From Brachybacterium endophyticum (lineage in GTDB: Bacteria; Actinomycetota; Actinomycetes; Actinomycetales; Dermabacteraceae): DNA of 32,619 nucleotides. The position numbers and the translations under genes are program-made. Of this stretch, positions 1 to 10,107 are shown piece by piece (the first letter of the stretch is position 1; each line of letters starts with the position of its first letter). The notes below the pieces were generated by a model. The model had not been told where the DNA came from, ran no database searches, and was given only the letters and a program-made list of their open reading frames with translations. Location of the stretch: positions 1-32,619 of the forward strand of contig NZ_QFKX01000010.1 of NCBI RefSeq assembly GCF_003130585.1, read 5' to 3'.

Positions 1-81
1 CAGCTCCATGATCCGGCCGGAGATGTGCGGCTCGAGCGCCGCGTAGTCGTAATCGAGATCGGGAAGCGTGTACTCCGCCAT
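1..81 (-). CDS. sodA: Superoxide dismutase (Fe/Mn), N-terminal fragment at window edge
   Basis: Only the first 27 codons lie in the window; the gene runs off the left edge. Read on the minus strand, the ATG at 81-79 opens a peptide starting [20 protein letters not shown], followed by SGRIMEL. This is the characteristic N-terminus of Fe/Mn superoxide dismutases, which convert superoxide to hydrogen peroxide and oxygen in the cytoplasm; the first metal-ligand His would lie just beyond the edge. A GGAAGGG Shine-Dalgarno-like sequence lies upstream of the ATG. It is divergent from the lhr gene, with about 230 bp between the two starts. The family is clear from the N-terminus; the choice between Mn and Fe cannot be made from this fragment. 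Confidence 0.9.
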   Translation of the reverse strand, partial: MAEYTLPDLDYDYAALEPHISGRIMEL

Positions 82-311
82 GAGGTTCATCCCTTCCATT
101 CGAGGTCGCGGGGACGCTGGGCGAACCCCGCCTTCACCTCCATCCTGCCACGACCTCGCTGCCCGTGGCCCGGCTGGTTCACACGGCGCGAACACCCGGC
201 GTCGCAGGTCGCGGGGGATCACAGGTTCCGCGCACCCGAGAACCTGTCCGCATCGTCGCAGGCATAGCGGAGCAGCGGCCACGTGTCCGCCCGCAGGGCC
301 ACAATGGTGCG

Positions 312-3300
312 ATGGTCACGGCACACGGGAGGGCCGCCGCTCCGGACGGCGCCCGTCGCGAGGACGACGGGAACGGCGACGCCTCGAGGCAGGGCTCCGT
401 CCCCGCGCGCTTCTCCCCCGCCACCCGCGCGTGGTTCGAGGAGTCCTTCAGCGCTCCCACCCCTGCACAGGACGGGGCGTGGGAGTCCATCGGCCGGGAC
501 CAGGACACGCTCGTCGTCGCTCCGACCGGCTCCGGCAAGACCCTCGCCGCTTTCCTCTCCGCGATCGACGATCTCGCCTTCGCTCCCTCCCGCGAGCCCG
601 CTGCACCCGAGGGCCCCACGCGCACGACCCCGGCGCGCGACGCGCCGGCGCGTACCTCCGTCCTCTACGTCTCGCCGCTGAAGGCACTCGGGGTCGACGT
701 CGAACGCAATCTCACCTCGCCCCTGGTGGGGACGATGCGCGCCGCCCAGCGACTGGGCATCGAGCACCGCGAGCTGCGGGTCGGCGTGCGCACCGGGGAC
801 ACCCCTCAGGCCGAACGCCGCCGCCTGCTCGCCCAGCCGCCGGACATCCTCATCACCACGCCCGAGTCGCTGTTCCTGATGCTCTCCTCGAACGCGCGGG
901 AGACCCTCACCGGGGTGCGCACCGTGATCCTCGACGAGGTCCACGCCGTCGCCGGCACCAAGCGCGGCGTGCACCTGGCCCTCTCCCTCGCCCGGCTGGA
1001 CGCGATGCTCGAGCAGCCCGCCCAGCGCATCGGCCTCTCGGCGACCGTCGAACCGGTCGACGAGGTCGCCGCGTTCCTCACCGGCACGGGCCGCGGCCGC
1101 GAGGTGGGCGTGGTGCGCCCCCCGTCGTCCAAGAGCTGGGACCTCTCCGTGCGCCTCCCGGTGCCGGACCTGTCGGCGATCGAACCCCCGGCCGATGCGG
1201 TGGACGAGGACGACGTCTCGGGGACCATCTGGCCGCACGTCGAGCGCGCCGTGCTCGCCGAGGTTCTCGCCCACCGCTCGACGATCGTGTTCACGAACTC
1301 CCGGCGGCAGGCGGAGCGCCTGACCTCGAAGCTGAACACGTTGCACCGCCGTCAGCTGACCGGTGACGCGGCCGCCCACGCGCTGGGAGCCGACGGCCCC
1401 TCCGACCTGGTCGCCGGTCCCGGTGCCGGCGCGGCCGGCGGCGAGCAGGAGACCGCCCGGGAGGACGTCGAGGACGTCGCCCGCGCCCATCACGGGTCGA
1501 TGTCCAAGGACACCCGCGCGAGCATCGAGGACCAGCTGAAGTCCGGGCGCCTGCGCTGCGTGGTCGCGACCTCCTCCCTCGAGCTCGGCATCGACATGGG
1601 CGCGGTCGACCTCGTGATCCAGGTCGAGACGCCGTTCTCCGTCTCCAGCCTGCTGCAGCGGATCGGCCGCGCCGGCCATGACGTCGGCGCGGTCTCCCAC
1701 GGCGTCATCCATCCCCTGCACGCGGCCGACATCGTGCGCGCGGCGGTCACGGTGCGTGAGGCCGTCGAGGGACGCATCGAGCCCCTCGCCGTCCCCCGCA
1801 ACGCCCTGGATGTGCTGGCCCAGCAGACGCTCTCCGCGGCCCTCGCCGAGGACCTCGACGTCGAGGGCTGGTTCGACCTGGTGCGCACCGCCCACCCCTA
1901 CCGCGCCCTGCCCCGCTCCGTCTTCGACCAGACCGTCGACCTGCTGGCCGGCCGCTACCCCTCCACCGCGTTCTCCGAGCTGCGCCCCCGCCTGGTGCAC
2001 GACCACGAGGCGGGCACCCTGCAGGCGCGGCCGGGCTCCCAGCGCCTCGTCGTCACCAGCGGCGGCACCATCCCCGACCGCGGCCTCTACCCCGTCCACC
2101 TGGTCGCCGCCGAGGGCGACACCCAGCCGCGGAGGGTGGGCGAGCTCGACGAGGAGATGGTCTACGAGTCCCGGCGCGGCGACGTGATCACGCTGGGCAC
2201 CTCCAGCTGGCGCATCGAGGAGATCACCGCGGACCGCGTCACCGTCTCCCCCGCCTTCGGACTGACCGGCCGCATCCCCTTCTGGCACGGCGACGGCGCG
2301 GGACGACCCGCGACCCTGGGCCGCGCCATCGCGACGGCCCAGTCCGAGCTCGCCGAGAAGCCCGCCGAGACCGCCCGCAGCGAGCTGGCGGGGCTCGGCC
2401 TCGACGAGAACGCCTCGAGCGCGCTGCTCGAGCACCTGGACGAGCAGAAGCAGGCCACCGGCATCGTCCCCGGCCCCGATCAACTCGTCGTCGAACGCTT
2501 CCTCGACGAGCTCGGTGACTGGCGCGTCGTGCTGCACTGCTCGCTCGGTCAGCGCATCACCGGCCCCTGGTCCCTCGCCGTCGGCGCCCGCGTCGAGGAG
2601 CGCTACGGGCTGGACGGGCAGGTGATGGCGGCCGACGACGGGATCGTGCTGCGCATCCCCCACGGGGAGGATCCGCCCGGGGCCGACCTCTTCGTCTTCA
2701 CCCCCGAGGAGATCGATGAGGAGGTGCGGCGTCTGGTGGGATCCTCGGCCCTGTTCGCCGCCCGCTTCCGCGAGTGCGCCGCACGCGCCCTGCTGCTGCC
2801 GCGCCGGGACCCGCGTTCCCGGGCGCCCCTGTGGCAGCAGCGTCAGCGCGCCGCGCACCTGCTCGAGGTGGCCCGTCCCTACGCCCAGTTCCCGATCATG
2901 CTCGAGGCCGCCCGCGAGTGCCTGCAGGACGTCTACGACCTGCCCGCGCTCGTCGAGCTGATGCGCGGCATCGGGCAGCGGCGCGTGCAGGTGCGGGAGG
3001 TCGAGACCGAGTCCCCTTCGCCCTTCGCGCGGTCGCTGCTGTTCGGCTACCTCGCCCAGTTCATCTATGACACCGACGCCCCGCTGGCCGAGCGTCGCAC
3101 CGCCGCGCTCGCCCTCGACCAGTCGCTGCTGGCCGAGCTGCTGGGCAGCGTCAGCCTGCGCGAGCTGCTCGACGCGGACGTGATCACCGAGGTCGAGGAG
3201 CGCGCGCAGGGGCTGACCACTGAGCGCGCCCTGCGCGGCACGGAGAACGCGGCCGACGCCCTGCGTCGTCTGGGCCCGCTCACGCACGCGGAGATCGCGG

Positions 3301-5144
3301 CGCGCTGCGGCGAGGGGGTCGAGCCCGAGGGGATCGTCCGCGAGCTCCTCGAGGCGCGTCGCGCGATCACGATGAGGATCGGCGGCCGCGAGTACCTGGC
3401 GGCCATCGAGGACGCCGGGCTGCTGCGCGACGCCCTCGGGGTCGCCCTGCCGCCTGGCATCGCCGAGGCCCACCTGGCGCCGGTTCCTCGCGCAGTCCCC
3501 GAGATCGTCTCTCGGTGGGCCCGCAGCCACGGGCCCTTCACCCCCGCCCAGCTGATCAACGCTTTCGGCCTCGCTCCAGGGGTCGCGCGCAGCGCCCTCG
3601 AGCAGCTCACGGCCGAGCGGGTCCTCCAGCAGGGCGAGTTCACGCCCGGCAGGGAGGGCGAGGAGTGGGTCGAGACCGAGATGCTGCGCCGCATCCGTCG
3701 GGCTTCGCTCGCCGCCTCCCGCAAGGACATCGCCCCCGTCTCCCACTCCGTCTATGCGCGGTTCCTGGGCGACTGGCAGCACCTGACGGGGCGGCGGGCC
3801 GACGGTCGACGGGCGCGCGCCGACTGGCGCGGCGGTGACGGCCTGCTGTCGGTGATCGACCAGCTCGCCGGCGTCTCGCTGCCGCTGTCCACCTGGGAGA
3901 CCCAGGTGCTGCCGTCCCGTCTGCCGGACTTCACCCCTGCCATGCTCGATGCGGCCTTCGCGGCCGGGGAGGTGGCCTGGTCCGGGCACGGGCGGCTGGG
4001 ATCCTCGGACGGCTGGGTTCGCCTGCACCTGGCCGACGCCCTCCCGCTCGGCCTCGACGCGGCCGCGCTCGAGACCGCCGCGGGCGAGCTCGCCGAGGGC
4101 TCCCTGCCCGCCCGGATCCTCGACCTGCTGCGCGGCACCCCCGGCGCGCTGCGCCACGCCGAGATCCTCACCGCCCTGGCCGATCAGCAGGACGGCGCCG
4201 CCGCCCCGCAGGACGTGCACGACGCGCTGTGGGAACTCGCCTTCGCCGGGCTGATCACCAACGACTCCTTCGAGGCGCTGCGCGGCTTCAGCCTGGGGCC
4301 GGCACCGAAGACCTCCTCGCGCGGGGCGCGTCGCTCCCGTCCCGTGAGCCGGCGCGGAGCGGCCCGGCTCTCGGCGGCGATGATGCGTCAGGGGGCATCG
4401 GATCCCTCGCAGCTGGTGACCGGTCCGATGGGAGCCGGTCGCTGGTCGGCCCTGCGCATCGAGCAGGTGGATGCCTCGGCCCGGGCGGCTGCCGTCGCGA
4501 CCCTGCTGCTGGACCGCCACGGCGTGGTCACCCGCGGGGCGATGGACGTGGAGGACGTGCCCGGCTCCTTCGCCGCCGTCTACCGGGTGCTCTCGGCCCT
4601 CGAGGAGAACGGCACGTGCCGGCGCGGGTACTTCGTGGACGGCCTGGGCGCCTCCCAGTTCGCCCCGGTGGAGGGCGTGGACCGCCTGCGCGACCGCGAG
4701 AGCGAGGCCCAGACCTCCCGCGACGAGAACCAGCGCCTCGAGGAGTCCATCGCCCACGCACTCGCCGCGACGGACCCGGCGAACCCCTACGGCGCCGCCC
4801 TTCCCTGGCCGGCGCTCACCATCGCACCGCCCGAGGGCACGAACGTGCGGCCCGCCCGGCGCGCCGGCGCCCTCGTGGTGCTGCTGGACGGCCACGCGGC
4901 CGCCTTCGTGGACCGCGGGGGCAAGAGCCTGCTGTGGTGGGCGGACGATCCCTCGACGCCGCTGGTCGCCGAGCAGCTGGCCCGCGCCGTCGCCGAGGAC
5001 TCCCGTCTGCCGCAGCTCCAGATCGAACGGATCAACGGCCATCCCCTCGATGCCGAGGACGTCCACGGGATCCTGGAGGCGCTGGTCGCCGCCGGCTGCT
5101 ACCGCTCGCCGCGCTCGCTGCGGCTGCGCGCCGGAGGTCGCTGA
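312..5144 (+). CDS. lhr: Lhr-type ATP-dependent superfamily 2 helicase
   Basis: Encodes about 1610 residues, the expected size of full-length actinobacterial Lhr (helicase core plus long C-terminal domain). Visible helicase motifs: Walker A APTGSGKT near residue 72, DEVH box near 208, SAT near 242, and motif [10 protein letters not shown] near 451, followed by the winged-helix and Lhr-specific core and then a C-terminal region of several hundred residues. Lhr proteins are 3'-to-5' translocases that unwind DNA:RNA and DNA substrates, and they are linked to DNA repair. The frame is open from a GTG at 165, but codon usage and family N-termini favour the ATG at 312; its Shine-Dalgarno is weak. 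The TGA shares its A with the ATG of nei (5144), so the two are translationally coupled, which supports a joint repair role. Long open frames on the opposite strand here are high-GC artefacts. Confidence 0.95.
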   Translation: MVTAHGRAAAPDGARREDDGNGDASRQGSVPARFSPATRAWFEESFSAPTPAQDGAWESIGRDQDTLVVAPTGSGKTLAAFLSAIDDLAFAPSREPAAPEGPTRTTPARDAPARTSVLYVSPLKALGVDVERNLTSPLVGTMRAAQRLGIEHRELRVGVRTGDTPQAERRRLLAQPPDILITTPESLFLMLSSNARETLTGVRTVILDEVHAVAGTKRGVHLALSLARLDAMLEQPAQRIGLSATVEPVDEVAAFLTGTGRGREVGVVRPPSSKSWDLSVRLPVPDLSAIEPPADAVDEDDVSGTIWPHVERAVLAEVLAHRSTIVFTNSRRQAERLTSKLNTLHRRQLTGDAAAHALGADGPSDLVAGPGAGAAGGEQETAREDVEDVARAHHGSMSKDTRASIEDQLKSGRLRCVVATSSLELGIDMGAVDLVIQVETPFSVSSLLQRIGRAGHDVGAVSHGVIHPLHAADIVRAAVTVREAVEGRIEPLAVPRNALDVLAQQTLSAALAEDLDVEGWFDLVRTAHPYRALPRSVFDQTVDLLAGRYPSTAFSELRPRLVHDHEAGTLQARPGSQRLVVTSGGTIPDRGLYPVHLVAAEGDTQPRRVGELDEEMVYESRRGDVITLGTSSWRIEEITADRVTVSPAFGLTGRIPFWHGDGAGRPATLGRAIATAQSELAEKPAETARSELAGLGLDENASSALLEHLDEQKQATGIVPGPDQLVVERFLDELGDWRVVLHCSLGQRITGPWSLAVGARVEERYGLDGQVMAADDGIVLRIPHGEDPPGADLFVFTPEEIDEEVRRLVGSSALFAARFRECAARALLLPRRDPRSRAPLWQQRQRAAHLLEVARPYAQFPIMLEAARECLQDVYDLPALVELMRGIGQRRVQVREVETESPSPFARSLLFGYLAQFIYDTDAPLAERRTAALALDQSLLAELLGSVSLRELLDADVITEVEERAQGLTTERALRGTENAADALRRLGPLTHAEIAARCGEGVEPEGIVRELLEARRAITMRIGGREYLAAIEDAGLLRDALGVALPPGIAEAHLAPVPRAVPEIVSRWARSHGPFTPAQLINAFGLAPGVARSALEQLTAERVLQQGEFTPGREGEEWVETEMLRRIRRASLAASRKDIAPVSHSVYARFLGDWQHLTGRRADGRRARADWRGGDGLLSVIDQLAGVSLPLSTWETQVLPSRLPDFTPAMLDAAFAAGEVAWSGHGRLGSSDGWVRLHLADALPLGLDAAALETAAGELAEGSLPARILDLLRGTPGALRHAEILTALADQQDGAAAPQDVHDALWELAFAGLITNDSFEALRGFSLGPAPKTSSRGARRSRPVSRRGAARLSAAMMRQGASDPSQLVTGPMGAGRWSALRIEQVDASARAAAVATLLLDRHGVVTRGAMDVEDVPGSFAAVYRVLSALEENGTCRRGYFVDGLGASQFAPVEGVDRLRDRESEAQTSRDENQRLEESIAHALAATDPANPYGAALPWPALTIAPPEGTNVRPARRAGALVVLLDGHAAAFVDRGGKSLLWWADDPSTPLVAEQLARAVAEDSRLPQLQIERINGHPLDAEDVHGILEALVAAGCYRSPRSLRLRAGGR

Positions 5145-6169
5145 TGCCCGAGGGCGACACCGTCTTCCGGCAGTGCCGGATCCTCCACGAGGCACTGGCC
5201 GGGGGCACCATCACCGGCTGCGAACTGCGGGTGCCGCGTGCGGCGACCGCGGACCTTCGAGACTGGACGGTGCGCGAGGTGGTGCCGCGCGGGAAGCATC
5301 TGTTGCTGCGGGTGGACCCGCCCGGGATGACTGCGACGACGACGGCCGGGGCGACCACGGCGCCTCCGTCAGCGGAGCCCCTCACCCTGCACAACCACCT
5401 GATGATGGACGGCATCTGGCACGTCGACGGCGCGCCGCTGCGCTCGAGCGACACCAGCGCGAACCCCCGCGCGACCCACACGGCCCGCATCCTGCTGACC
5501 GCCCGGCACGCGGACGGACGGGAGGTGCGTGCCGTCGGCTACGACGTGAAGCAGGTCCGCCTCGTGCGCACGCGGGAGGAGGCCGAGCTCATCGGGCACC
5601 TCGGACCCGACCTGCTGGATCCGGACTGGTCCGAGGAGCACCGCGACCTCGCGCTCGCGAACCTGCGAGCCCGGCCCGAACGGCCCATCGGGCTGGCCCT
5701 GCTGGATCAGCGGAACCTCGCAGGGATCGGCAACATCTACCGCTGCGAGCTGTCGTTCCTGCACCGCCTGCACCCGGCCGCCCCGGTGAGCGCCGTGGCG
5801 GACCTGCCGGGCATGGTCGACCTCGCCCGTCGCCTGCTGCTGCTGAACACCTCCCGCGTCGTCCGGATCACCACGGGCGGGATGATGGGCCGCGACGGTG
5901 ACCTGTGGGTGTACGGCCGCGCGGGCCGGCAGTGCCGCCGCTGTCGCACCAGGATCGAGCGCGGGGACCTGATCGAGCCAGAGATCGAGGGCAGCGAGGG
6001 CCGCGTGATCTTCGTGTGCCCTCACTGCCAGAGCGGTGGGCCGACGAGCCCGGGGGACCAGGGCGCCGGCGACCTGGGCACGGCCGGCCGCGACCCGGGC
6101 ACCGGCCGAGGTCGGGGCCCGCACGGTCCGACTGGGCGGATGCGCCCCCGCACGCGCTGGCGGCCCTGA
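5144..6169 (+). CDS. nei: Fpg/Nei family DNA glycosylase (endonuclease VIII type)
   Basis: A 341-residue bifunctional DNA glycosylase/AP lyase that excises oxidised bases. The N-terminus MPEGDTV gives the catalytic Pro2 and Glu3 in the Nei version of the motif; a conserved Lys follows in PRGKHLL near residue 52. The helix-two-turn-helix region is seen around LLDQRNLAGIGNIYRCE, and the C-terminal zinc finger has the pairs CRRC and CPHC near residues 263-298. A Pro/Gly-rich, probably disordered tail of about 35 residues follows the zinc finger, longer than in E. coli Nei. The start overlaps the lhr stop by one base (TGATG), so translation is coupled. Nei rather than Fpg is chosen from the PEGDTV signature; which of the several actinobacterial Nei paralogues it is remains open. 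Confidence 0.93.
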   Translation: MPEGDTVFRQCRILHEALAGGTITGCELRVPRAATADLRDWTVREVVPRGKHLLLRVDPPGMTATTTAGATTAPPSAEPLTLHNHLMMDGIWHVDGAPLRSSDTSANPRATHTARILLTARHADGREVRAVGYDVKQVRLVRTREEAELIGHLGPDLLDPDWSEEHRDLALANLRARPERPIGLALLDQRNLAGIGNIYRCELSFLHRLHPAAPVSAVADLPGMVDLARRLLLLNTSRVVRITTGGMMGRDGDLWVYGRAGRQCRRCRTRIERGDLIEPEIEGSEGRVIFVCPHCQSGGPTSPGDQGAGDLGTAGRDPGTGRGRGPHGPTGRMRPRTRWRP

Positions 6170-6216
6170 ACCGGGGCCTGCGGCCTGGGGGTGCGACGCC
6201 TTTCTGCCCTCGACGG

Positions 6217-6243
6217 CCTCAGACCTCAGACCTCAGACCTCAG
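6217..6243. repeat. Heptamer tandem repeat CCTCAGA, 3.9 copies
   Basis: Three perfect copies of CCTCAGA followed by a six-base partial copy. The repeat covers the last codons and the stop of the nucleoside hydrolase (minus strand) and about 16 bases beyond it. Because the unit is seven bases, gain or loss of a copy could alter the extreme C-terminus of that enzyme, though the current stop lies inside the repeat, so the effect would be small. Confidence 0.8.
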
Positions 6244-7225
6244 CGGCGACGGTCTCGAGGAACAGCCGGGCGACGGCCTCCTCCTGGGCGGCGAGGACGA
6301 CGTCGATCCTGCGCCCGATCTCCGCGAGACCGTGCTCGGCGTCCTCCCCCGGTCCCCGTCGGCGGTCCACGATGGTCTGGCCGCGGGCCGGACCAGCCGA
6401 GGTCTCGACCCGCACGGGCAGGGAGCGGATGTCCATCAGCTCGGGGGCGACCAGTGAGCAGACGGCGCCGGCGTCGCCGATCCGGGCGACCTCGGGCCCG
6501 CCCGGCACGCCGTCCTCGTCGCGCAGCCAGAAGCCCAGCAGCTCTCCGAGCGCGGTGGTCAGCGGGTCGGTGCTGGCGGTCAGGTGGGCGACGGCGGCCT
6601 CGTCCAGACCCACGCGATCGAAGACGTCCAGGCCGTACATCCGCACGGGCAGCTCGCTCTCGAAGACGATGCGCGCGGCCTCGGGGTCGTGCCAGACGTT
6701 GAACTCCGCCACCGGTGTCGCGTTGCCGACCGCGGCGGATCCGCCCATCAGCACGATGCCCTCCAGCTGCGCGGCGACCTCCGGGTACATGCGCAGCAGC
6801 AGCGCGACGTTCGTCAGCGGCGCGAGGGCGACCAGCGTGAGCGGCTGCGCGGACTCCTCGATCGCCCGGCGGATCACCTCGATCGCGTGCAGCTCGGAGA
6901 CCGGGCGTTCACTCGCCGGCAGCTCGATCCCCGCCAGGCCGTCGGCGCCGTGGGCGTGCGCGGCGTCGCGGGGCGATTCGAGCAGCGGCCGTGAGGCGCC
7001 GGCAGCGACGGGGATCTGCTGCGGGGCTCCGAGCGCGTCGAGCACCCGGCAGGTGTGCTCCACGACGCGGGGCAGCGGCACGTTGCCGTCCACGCAGGTG
7101 ATCGCGCGGACATCGATCTCCGGGTGGCGGATGGCGAACATGATCGCCATCGCGTCGTCCACGCCGGTGTCGACGTCGAGGAGGATGTGGTGAGCGGGCA
7201 TGTCCGTGCTGATCGTGGGTGTCAC
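6233..7225 (-). CDS. Inosine/uridine-preferring nucleoside hydrolase
   Basis: A 330-residue protein if the GTG at 7225 is used, or 322 from the ATG at 7201. It hydrolyses the N-glycosidic bond of (probably pyrimidine or purine) ribonucleosides in nucleoside salvage. The diagnostic calcium-binding motif is seen at the N-terminus (LLDVDTGVDDAMAI), then LVALAPLTNVALLL and the GSAAVGNATPVAEFNVWHDP block, and a late active-site region at DAGAV (usual DA(x)xxA/H). The GTG start overlaps the TGA of the upstream epimerase as GTGA, which suggests translational coupling and a two-gene unit. The ATG at 7201 gives the closest match to family N-termini and is the alternative. Substrate preference cannot be read from sequence alone. 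Confidence 0.9.
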   Translation of the reverse strand: MTPTISTDMPAHHILLDVDTGVDDAMAIMFAIRHPEIDVRAITCVDGNVPLPRVVEHTCRVLDALGAPQQIPVAAGASRPLLESPRDAAHAHGADGLAGIELPASERPVSELHAIEVIRRAIEESAQPLTLVALAPLTNVALLLRMYPEVAAQLEGIVLMGGSAAVGNATPVAEFNVWHDPEAARIVFESELPVRMYGLDVFDRVGLDEAAVAHLTASTDPLTTALGELLGFWLRDEDGVPGGPEVARIGDAGAVCSLVAPELMDIRSLPVRVETSAGPARGQTIVDRRRGPGEDAEHGLAEIGRRIDVVLAAQEEAVARLFLETVAAEV

Positions 7226-8256
7226 CGCGCGAGGAGTCCCTTCTCGATCATGCTGCGCCCGGCGTCGAGCACGGCCTCGTGCGCGTGCCGGGGTTCCCAG
7301 CCGAGCTCCTGCCGAGCCTTCTCGTGCGAGACCCGCCGCGCGTAGCCGAGGTCCGGTGCGATCTCCCGCATGGCCGGGGCGACGAGGGCACCGAGCTTCA
7401 CGACCGCGTTCGGCAGGGTCCGCCGCGGGACCTTGCGGGCGGCCTCGCCGAGCTCCCGGCGCAGCAGCCGGGCGATCTCGGGGAGCTCGAGTGCGGGACC
7501 GTCGGCCAGCAGATAGCGCTGCCCGGCGGCGTCCGGCGTCCCCAGGGCCAGGACGTGAGCGCGCGCCACGTCCCGCACGTCCACGATCGGGAGGTAGACG
7601 TGCGGGGCGGCGGGGACATGGCCCTGCAGCATCGAGCGGATCACGTCGTTCGCGCCGCTCACCTGGTCGCCGATGACGGGCCCCATCACGGCGACGGGCA
7701 GCAGGGTGACGAGCTCGGGTCCCGTTCCCGCCTGGGCGACGTCGGTCCAGGCGGCACGCTCGGCGAGGGTCTTGCTGCGTCCGTAGGCGTCGGTCCCGGG
7801 GTCCTCGAGCACCGTCCAGTCGTCCTCGGTGAAGACGTGGTCCGTGTGCGGGTGCCCCCAGCCGACGGCGTGGAAGGCCGAGGTCATGACGACCCGCCGC
7901 ACGCCTTCGGCGCGAGCGGCTCGCAGCACGCGCAGCGCGCCCTCGCGCGCCGGCCTGATCACCTCGTCCTCGTCCTCGACGTGCCCGGGCCGCACCGGGG
8001 AGGCGACGTGCAGGGCCCCGGTGACGTCGCGCATGGCCTCGGCCCAGCCGTCGTCGGAGGTGAGGTCGGCGGCGACGAACTCCAGATCGGCGTCCTCGGG
8101 CATCCCCGCCGCGACGAGGGCGGCGCGAACTTCCTGTTCGCGGGCAAGACTGCGCACGGTCGCGCGGACGCCGTGCCCCGTCTCCAGGAGCTGCAGGATG
8201 CAGTGGCCGCCGATCAGACCGGAACCTCCGGTCACCAGGACACGGGACGATGACAT
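7222..8256 (-). CDS. NAD(P)-dependent epimerase/dehydratase, extended SDR
   Basis: A 344-residue extended short-chain dehydrogenase. The Rossmann motif VTGGSGLIGGH is at residues 8-18 and the catalytic YxxxK appears as YGRSK near residue 164, with TSAFHAVGWG in the position of the active-site Ser/Thr segment. The pattern (N-terminal glycine motif, SPV segment, YGRSK) is closest to dihydroflavonol-4-reductase/aldehyde-reductase-like members, which reduce carbonyls with NADPH; sugar-nucleotide epimerase activity is less likely. An AGGAG sequence six bases before the ATG supports the start. The gene is first in a pair with the nucleoside hydrolase, with GTGA overlap. The physiological substrate is unknown. 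Confidence 0.88.
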   Translation of the reverse strand: MSSSRVLVTGGSGLIGGHCILQLLETGHGVRATVRSLAREQEVRAALVAAGMPEDADLEFVAADLTSDDGWAEAMRDVTGALHVASPVRPGHVEDEDEVIRPAREGALRVLRAARAEGVRRVVMTSAFHAVGWGHPHTDHVFTEDDWTVLEDPGTDAYGRSKTLAERAAWTDVAQAGTGPELVTLLPVAVMGPVIGDQVSGANDVIRSMLQGHVPAAPHVYLPIVDVRDVARAHVLALGTPDAAGQRYLLADGPALELPEIARLLRRELGEAARKVPRRTLPNAVVKLGALVAPAMREIAPDLGYARRVSHEKARQELGWEPRHAHEAVLDAGRSMIEKGLLAR

Positions 8257-8435
8257 GGGGACTCCTGACGCGAAGCGGTGAGGGGCGCGGTGCGCACGGT
8301 CCGTCTGCAGCGACTCTAGCCGTGGGAGGGAGCGGCCGGGACGTCCCCTCGCGGCAGCACCGCCGGTCTCGAACAGCCGCGATGCTCGGTAGACTTCTCG
8401 GCGCCGGGATCGGCCCGAAGGGACGCTCGGCGCAC

Positions 8436-8508
<73 letters not shown>

Positions 8509-8648
8509 CTGAACAGCACAAATACTCCCTCTGGCTGTCGCCTACGTCGAAACGACGAGTTTATTCGACCAAGGTGCGTGCCTCACCGAAGTACGCCCAG
8601 ATCAACGGTCGCCCCGTCACTCCGGGAACACGTATCGCTCCCCCGCCC

Positions 8649-8666
8649 CTGGCACGAAGGTGCCAG
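8649..8666. promoter_or_regulatory. Inverted repeat upstream of the FRG gene
   Basis: CTGGCAC and GTGCCAG form a perfect seven-base inverted repeat around a GAAG spacer, about 90 bases before the FRG-protein ATG. It could be an operator or a small hairpin. It has no T-run, so a terminator for the tRNA transcript is less likely. Function is unproven. Confidence 0.4.
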
Positions 8667-8743
8667 TCCTGGCTGCGGCGCCACTGTGACATGACCAGAA
8701 GGCATCCCCCTAGGCGCCGCCCCGCGTCCAGACGTCCGTCCCC

Positions 8744-8749
8744 TAGGAT
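8744..8749 (+). promoter_or_regulatory. Possible -10 box (TAGGAT) for a leaderless FRG transcript
   Basis: TAGGAT fits the actinobacterial TAnnnT -10 consensus and ends six bases before the ATG at 8756, which would put the transcription start at or next to the start codon. No Shine-Dalgarno is visible before this ATG, consistent with leaderless translation. No convincing -35 box is present. Confidence 0.35.
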
Positions 8750-8755
8750 TCCAAC

Positions 8756-10045
8756 ATGAACACCGAGGCCGACGGGAGCGGGGACAGGGAGCAACGGAAA
8801 CCCAATGTCCCAACGCCGCTTTGGCAAATCTCGACTAACAAACTTTACCCGAACTTGACGACGCCAACGTCTTTCAATCCAGGAATCGACTTATCGAAAA
8901 TCATGGGCTCCTCAAGCCAGGCCATCGCTAGCCAGATTCTCCAGACCAGCCTACCTGATATTTCAAAGCTGTTCTCTGCGCAGCACCAACATCTGCTTGC
9001 TCAATTATCGCCCAACACACGGAGCATCATGAAAACCGTGTTCTCCAGTGAGGCGATCCGAAACTGGCAAACAGCGAGGCCATCTACAGCACGCGCAGAC
9101 CGATCGGCACGGGACTTTCTAACCTCCCACGCCAAAACAGCAGAGGACACAAAGGGACTCCTAAAGGCAATCGCAGATATATCCGCCAAGCACGCCGACC
9201 ATGAACCAATCTGGCGAGGACAAGGAAACGCTGATTGGCCTATCCGCTCCACGCTTTATCGCGCAGTTGCGGCGGGTGATTCAAAGAAGGTAGTCGAGGA
9301 GGACGACCTAGTCAGCGCTGAGGCGGAAATATTAAATTCTGCCAGCAAGTGGGGGCTGGCGCAGTACGAGTTCCCGGCGACCCCCCTTCATGCGCTTGCC
9401 GAACTCCAGCACGCCGGAGCCCCGACACGGCTACTAGATGTAACTCGGGATGCAGAGGTTGCCGCCTGGTTCGCAGTCGAGAACCCTGATCATGATGACT
9501 TCGACGGCCTGGTCATCGCTTGGGGGCAACGCCCCCGAATTAAACGGGGCGCCGTCGGAGGAGATCTGGCAAGCACCCTCTTAAACACAAACACCGGCCA
9601 GCTTCCCTGGCAAGATTGGGATGCCGAACAGCGCGTCCAAAGCGGATGGGGGACCGGCTCCCAGACGCACGTCTGGTTTCCTGAAACCCCAAATATTCGA
9701 ATGCGAGTCCAAAGAGGCGGATTCATGATCGAATCCGCGCCGCTACTGCTCGACGGAATCGTCAAGACGATAAACGGGGAGCTTTCCGAGAGCACTGGGA
9801 TAGAGCAGGATTGGCGCCGTACGGAGCTGGAGCTCGCCACCTCAATAATCGGATTACCATCCCGAACCGGTCGCGCTACCAAGCCTAATAATTCCGCGCT
9901 TGTCCCGATTTTTACGATCGTCATAAAGGCGCACGCGAAAAAGCCAGTGCGAGAATACCTAACTACGCGTGGGTTGACGCAAAAGACTATGTACCCAGAC
10001 CTTTCAGGCCTGATTGCAGACTTACGAAGACGATTTCCAACCTAA
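8756..10045 (+). CDS. FRG domain-containing protein
   Basis: A 429-residue protein with an FRG domain in its middle. The domain's landmark motif is WRGQGNADWPIRSTLYR at residues 153-169, and its second conserved block is QHAGAPTRLLDVTRDAEVAAWFA at 218-240, written here as two parts: QHAGAPTRLLD then VTRDAEVAAWFA. FRG domains are recurrent in mobile and defence-associated genes, but their biochemical activity is not established as far as I know. The N-terminal 150 residues have no recognisable domain and are rich in Ser, Thr and Gln. Codon use is clearly less GC-biased than in lhr or nei (many AAA, AAT, ATA-type codons), which indicates transfer. The gene lies between tRNA-Arg and a convergent integrase remnant, as in a small integrated element. 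A defence role is inference. Confidence 0.85.
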   Translation: MNTEADGSGDREQRKPNVPTPLWQISTNKLYPNLTTPTSFNPGIDLSKIMGSSSQAIASQILQTSLPDISKLFSAQHQHLLAQLSPNTRSIMKTVFSSEAIRNWQTARPSTARADRSARDFLTSHAKTAEDTKGLLKAIADISAKHADHEPIWRGQGNADWPIRSTLYRAVAAGDSKKVVEEDDLVSAEAEILNSASKWGLAQYEFPATPLHALAELQHAGAPTRLLDVTRDAEVAAWFAVENPDHDDFDGLVIAWGQRPRIKRGAVGGDLASTLLNTNTGQLPWQDWDAEQRVQSGWGTGSQTHVWFPETPNIRMRVQRGGFMIESAPLLLDGIVKTINGELSESTGIEQDWRRTELELATSIIGLPSRTGRATKPNNSALVPIFTIVIKAHAKKPVREYLTTRGLTQKTMYPDLSGLIADLRRRFPT

Positions 10046-10107
10046 TTGCCCGTTTGGCAATTCAGCAAACAAATCACGGTCCGGTCATCGCTTCACGCCA
10101 CCCATAT

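Noticed and set aside
219..5195. A 1658-codon open frame on the minus strand opposite lhr
   Set aside because: It is the mirror of a very GC-biased gene: low-complexity Gly/Arg/Asp-rich translation with no family pattern, while the plus strand shows all helicase motifs.
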